A DNA stretch of 7,944 nucleotides, from contig JAKQGD010000045.1 in NCBI GenBank assembly GCA_029573365.1, positions 1-7,944 of the forward strand. The letters run 5' to 3'. Position 1 is the stretch's first letter. Each line of letters begins with the position of its first letter. The DNA comes from Bacteroidota bacterium. GTDB taxonomy: Bacteria; Bacteroidota; Bacteroidia; Chitinophagales; Saprospiraceae. This document shows, in pieces, positions 5,221 to 7,944 of this stretch. Below the pieces are notes generated by a model, which saw nothing but the letters and a program-made list of their open reading frames with translations, did not search any database and had not been told where the DNA came from. The position numbers and the translations under genes were made by a program.

Positions 5221-6177
5221 CTAAATGTTCCATTTGGCATCTTCCATGATGTGGATGTAGTTGCTGCGTTCGTAATCTGTAGGGTTTGCCAGGTGTAGTT
5301 GGCTCATGGCCCCTCTGAATCCGTCTACCGACTCGAAACCCATCCTGTCCATGTACTGTACCAGATCAGCAGTAATTTTGCCCAGATAAGGTATTCCATG
5401 CCGGTACAATGTAGAAGCACACATACCGACATCAGCACCGGCGAGTAGGTATTTGACCAGTTCGACATAGCTGTGTATACCCGTTGTTGCTGCCAGGGAT
5501 ACGCCTATTCTTCCATATAAAACCGCTATCCATAGCAATGGAAGCCTGATTTCTGACGGATGACTGTATTCCAGATTGGTTACCACGGACATTTTATCTA
5601 TGTCAATGTCTGGTTGGTAAAACCTATTAAACAATACCAGGCCATCGGCTCCGGCCATGTGTATTTTATGGGCCATATTGGCCATAGACGAAAAATATGG
5701 ATTGAGCTTAACAGACACCGGGATTTTGACTGTGCCGGTGATCATTCTCACGATGTCTAGATACCTGTCTTCCACACTTTCGGGAGCAAGGTGTGGATCT
5801 GCCGGGATGAAGTAGACATTGATTTCGAGGGCATCGGCACCTGCATACTCTATATCTCGGGCATACTCTACCCATCCACGGGGAGTGACACCATTGAGAC
5901 TGGCTATGATCGGCATTTCGGTCCGTTCGGCCGTTTGTCTGATGAGTTCTAGATACTTTGACTTGTTTACGGCATAGTCTTCAGCATTAGGAAAATAGGG
6001 CGAGTTGTTTTTGCCTTCTTTTAATTGCTCCTCAAACAGCGAAAACAATACCACTGCACCTGCACCATGATCTTCCATGGCTAAGATATTGTCGATCTTC
6101 TGCGACAAAGAGTTGGCCGATACCACCAGCGGTGACCTGAGGTTGAGTCCGAGATATTTTGTTCTAAGGTCAGCCAT
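5221..6177 (-). CDS. Dihydroorotate dehydrogenase-like flavoprotein
   Basis: A 318-residue FMN-binding TIM-barrel protein of the dihydroorotate-dehydrogenase-like family. Visible elements: KYLGLNLRSPLVVSAN (7-22, substrate/FMN strand), IIASLNG (90-96), VSVKLNP with K157 at the position of the flavin-side lysine of class 1 enzymes, GLVLFNRFYQPD (179-190), and the phosphate-binding end ATTGIHSYVELVKYLLAGADVGMCAS (230-255). In true class 1A enzymes a Cys (class 1B/2: Cys or Ser) in the NxSCPN loop is the base. Here the equivalent loop reads EINVYFIPADP (118-128) with neither residue, so ordinary dihydroorotate oxidation is doubtful. The substrate is unknown. It is the last gene of a tight operon after rnfB (20-bp gap), which suggests electrons move between it and iron-sulfur clusters. 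Members of this family are often found near pyruvate:ferredoxin oxidoreductase genes, from memory. Confidence 0.88.
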   Translation of the reverse strand: MADLRTKYLGLNLRSPLVVSANSLSQKIDNILAMEDHGAGAVVLFSLFEEQLKEGKNNSPYFPNAEDYAVNKSKYLELIRQTAERTEMPIIASLNGVTPRGWVEYARDIEYAGADALEINVYFIPADPHLAPESVEDRYLDIVRMITGTVKIPVSVKLNPYFSSMANMAHKIHMAGADGLVLFNRFYQPDIDIDKMSVVTNLEYSHPSEIRLPLLWIAVLYGRIGVSLAATTGIHSYVELVKYLLAGADVGMCASTLYRHGIPYLGKITADLVQYMDRMGFESVDGFRGAMSQLHLANPTDYERSNYIHIMEDAKWNI

Positions 6178-6197
6178 TTCGCTTGTATTTTTGATGA

Positions 6198-7064
6198 TTA
6201 AGAAAAACCTTGTTGTCTGCTTCCTTTGCGGATGATCTTTTTACTTTCCTTGCCTTTGATGGCTCCCAGGCGGTCATCCAGCCAGACAATGGCACCTGTG
6301 GGACATCTTTCTATGGGTGTCTGTGTATTGTGTTTTTTGGAGTAATCAATGACAGGTAGATTTTTGACCATTGTAATAAGGTTGTTTTCGGCATCCATGG
6401 CACATTTGCCACAAGCGGTACACCCTACGTCGCACACATCGAGGACATGGTCACCGGCTTCAAGACTTTTACATGCTACCCAAAGCCTGTGACTGACAGG
6501 ATGTAATGAAAACAGGCCTTTGGGGCATGCTTCCACACAATCACCGCAGGCAGTACATTTGTCAACATCGACCTCAGGCAGCGAAAATTCATTCATGGTG
6601 ATGGCGTCAAAGTCGCACACCACCTTGCAGTCGCCATATCCGAGGCATCCATAAAAACATCCCTTGCCGCCGCCGCTCACCAGCGAAGCTGCCTGGCAGG
6701 TCTCCAGACCGTTGTACGTGGCCTTGTTGATGGCTACATTGACACCGCCTCCACATGCCAGCCTGGCGACATTTTTCTCTTCGGCACCGACCGATACATT
6801 GAGATAAGTAGCTATAGCCTGCCTTCCTGCGTCATTGCTTACGGTGCATTTGCCGGGTAATGCTACACCTGATACCAGAGCCTCTGCAAATGGCCGGCAA
6901 CCCGGAAAACCACAGGCACCGCAATTTGCATGCGGCAACATTTCTTCAACCTGGTCGATGCGGGGGTCCTCATACACATACAGCTTTTTATAGCCTATGA
7001 CGATGAAGCCTGCAAGAAACAGTGACAAAATGCCAAGTGCTGCTATAGGTATCAGGATGCTCAT
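6198..7064 (-). CDS. rnfB: RnfB-type membrane-anchored iron-sulfur protein
   Basis: 288 residues. One N-terminal membrane segment (about 3-24) is followed by a cytoplasmic iron-sulfur region. Cluster sites in order: C48-x2-C51-x4-C56 with C73 (the RnfB/CO-dehydrogenase-type 4Fe-4S domain, NCGACGFPGC); C136, C140, C146, C150 (CFYGCLGYGDC to VC); C170, C173, C176, C180 (CTACGDCVEACP, classical ferredoxin motif); then C215, C218, C221 with a distant C254 (RCPTGAI). Isolated C104, C123, C198 and C211 are also present. In a complete complex RnfB carries electrons between ferredoxin and the RnfACDGE ion pump. No other Rnf subunit is visible here. The gene sits 22 bp after the FNR gene and 20 bp before the flavoprotein, so it probably acts as their electron relay at the membrane. 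The last ferredoxin domain is degenerate, as discussed in the findings. Family assignment is firm; partners are inferred. Confidence 0.92.
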   Translation of the reverse strand: MSILIPIAALGILSLFLAGFIVIGYKKLYVYEDPRIDQVEEMLPHANCGACGFPGCRPFAEALVSGVALPGKCTVSNDAGRQAIATYLNVSVGAEEKNVARLACGGGVNVAINKATYNGLETCQAASLVSGGGKGCFYGCLGYGDCKVVCDFDAITMNEFSLPEVDVDKCTACGDCVEACPKGLFSLHPVSHRLWVACKSLEAGDHVLDVCDVGCTACGKCAMDAENNLITMVKNLPVIDYSKKHNTQTPIERCPTGAIVWLDDRLGAIKGKESKKIIRKGSRQQGFS

Positions 7065-7086
7065 GTGGTGGATAACATAACTCTGA

Positions 7087-7944
7087 TCAGTAAATGATTT
7101 CGGCCCACTTCTTGCCTGCTTTCAACTCTGCCTTTCTGGTATCCCATTTTTCCTTCGAGCCTACGATATTAGAGAACGCGTTATCTAGCTGCTGCAGAAT
7201 CTTGCCGTATCCGGCTATGTAAACATAACAATTATTCTGCGAAAGCATATCCTTAATCTCCTCCGCCTTGCCTTCTATGGCTTTATCGAGAGCTATGGGG
7301 TCGGCCCACATTGGCCTCGGGCTCAGGGCATAAAACGCCTCAAAGGTTTTCTGGTCATAATAATTGGTCAGATCGCCGTCCTTGTCGTTGAGATACAGGA
7401 GTTCGAGTCCGCTTCTGGCACCATAAAAGAGCCTGATTTTGCCATGCCAATCACTGACATGGGTATAAATGTGTTTGACAAATGCCCTGAACGGAGCGAT
7501 GCCTGTACCCATACCTATGAGGATGATACTGGCTTGCTTGTCTTCCGGCACTACAAACGGCAGCGAATGTGGCCCGGTGATGGTTATCTCGTCGCCTTCT
7601 CTGCGGTCACAGAGGTAATTGGAAGCTACGCCTTCATACCTTTCGCCGCTGAACTCATCTACATAAGAGCACCTTTTTACCAGCATAGTCAGGGTGGTGT
7701 TTTGTTTGGAGACATCCGGCAGATCCGCCACACTGTAAAACCTGTGATGAATATTTTTTCCGAATGGACTGTCGTATTGAACCAAAACGCCAAAACTCTG
7801 GTCCACCTTGCATTTAAAATCTGGGTCCAGAACTTCGAGAATTATTTCACGAATTTCCTCCGTATTTTCAGGCGTCAGCCTCCTGGTAGATTTGATCCTG
7901 GCCTTGTGCTGTACGGTGTTGTTATAATCTGATAAGTATGCCAT
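7087..7944 (-). CDS. Plant-type ferredoxin-NAD(P)H oxidoreductase (FNR)
   Basis: A 285-residue FAD enzyme that moves electrons between NAD(P)H and a ferredoxin-like partner. FAD site: HRFYSVADL (67-75, the RxYS motif) and GVASNYLCD (105-113, with the Ser/Asn pair contacting the FAD phosphates). NAD(P) site: LIGMGTGIAPFRAFVKH (142-158), RLFYGAR (171-177) and VYIAGYGKILQQLDNAF (241-257). The C terminus KKWAEIIY ends in the aromatic residue that stacks on the flavin in this superfamily. There is no N-terminal ferredoxin domain. The ATG is the last codon of the window, so the true start could lie further upstream, though about 285 residues is a sensible full length. It is the first visible gene of the operon that continues with rnfB after 22 bp; its promoter, and perhaps earlier genes, lie beyond the right edge. 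Confidence 0.9.
   Translation of the reverse strand: MAYLSDYNNTVQHKARIKSTRRLTPENTEEIREIILEVLDPDFKCKVDQSFGVLVQYDSPFGKNIHHRFYSVADLPDVSKQNTTLTMLVKRCSYVDEFSGERYEGVASNYLCDRREGDEITITGPHSLPFVVPEDKQASIILIGMGTGIAPFRAFVKHIYTHVSDWHGKIRLFYGARSGLELLYLNDKDGDLTNYYDQKTFEAFYALSPRPMWADPIALDKAIEGKAEEIKDMLSQNNCYVYIAGYGKILQQLDNAFSNIVGSKEKWDTRKAELKAGKKWAEIIY

Noticed and set aside
7444..7932. 162-residue plus-strand frame opposite the FNR gene
   Set aside because: Shadow of the FNR coding strand, with no domain of its own; the minus-strand frame has clear FAD and NAD(P) motifs.

Overview
The window looks like a chromosomal segment from a member of the Bacteroidota. The grounds are AT-rich translation starts without a clear Shine-Dalgarno sequence, a Bacteroidota-type TAnnTTTG promoter element at 5152-5159, a conserved protein (4635-5135) that I know essentially only from this phylum, a small secreted lipoprotein with a TDGDGDFG stretch, a stand-alone LuxE-type ligase, and a long-form RnfB next to a dihydroorotate-dehydrogenase-like protein. 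I cannot name the genus.

Left end (1-817): no credible gene. Positions 1 to about 570 are a tandem array of five full units and one partial unit of 95-103 bp that runs off the left edge. The spacer that follows ends in the promoter of an arsenic operon. Every repeat unit carries a version of an AT-rich palindrome. One copy (327-347) is an exact 21-bp match, in inverted orientation, to the sequence covering the -10 region of the arsR promoter (784-804). The array therefore looks like a bank of ArsR-operator-like sites next to the operon ArsR should control. This is the most unusual thing in the window.

Arsenic operon (818-2012, + strand): arsR (As(III)-sensing repressor with a Cys-Ile-Cys motif) and arsM (SAM-dependent arsenite methyltransferase), 31 bp apart. 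No efflux pump or classical arsenate reductase is visible, so the pair reads as a resistance-by-methylation cassette.

Middle (2129-4550): a LuxE-like ANL-family ligase on the minus strand, a divergent small lipoprotein on the plus strand, then a two-gene minus-strand pair coding for a Spo0M-like arrestin-fold protein and an ArsC/Spx-family thioredoxin-fold protein. The last is close to arsRM but on the opposite strand in a different transcription unit, so I do not treat it as part of the arsenic system.

Right side (4635-7944, all minus strand): a conserved Bacteroidota protein of unknown function, then a tight three-gene electron-transfer operon read right to left: plant-type ferredoxin-NAD(P)H reductase (FNR), RnfB-type membrane-anchored iron-sulfur protein, and a dihydroorotate-dehydrogenase-like flavoprotein lacking the usual catalytic Cys/Ser. 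No other Rnf subunit is present. The RnfB has lost exactly the four cysteines that would bind one cluster of its C-terminal ferredoxin domain while keeping the four for the other. The arrangement suggests a route FNR - RnfB - flavoprotein between NAD(P)H, ferredoxin-like clusters and an unknown substrate.
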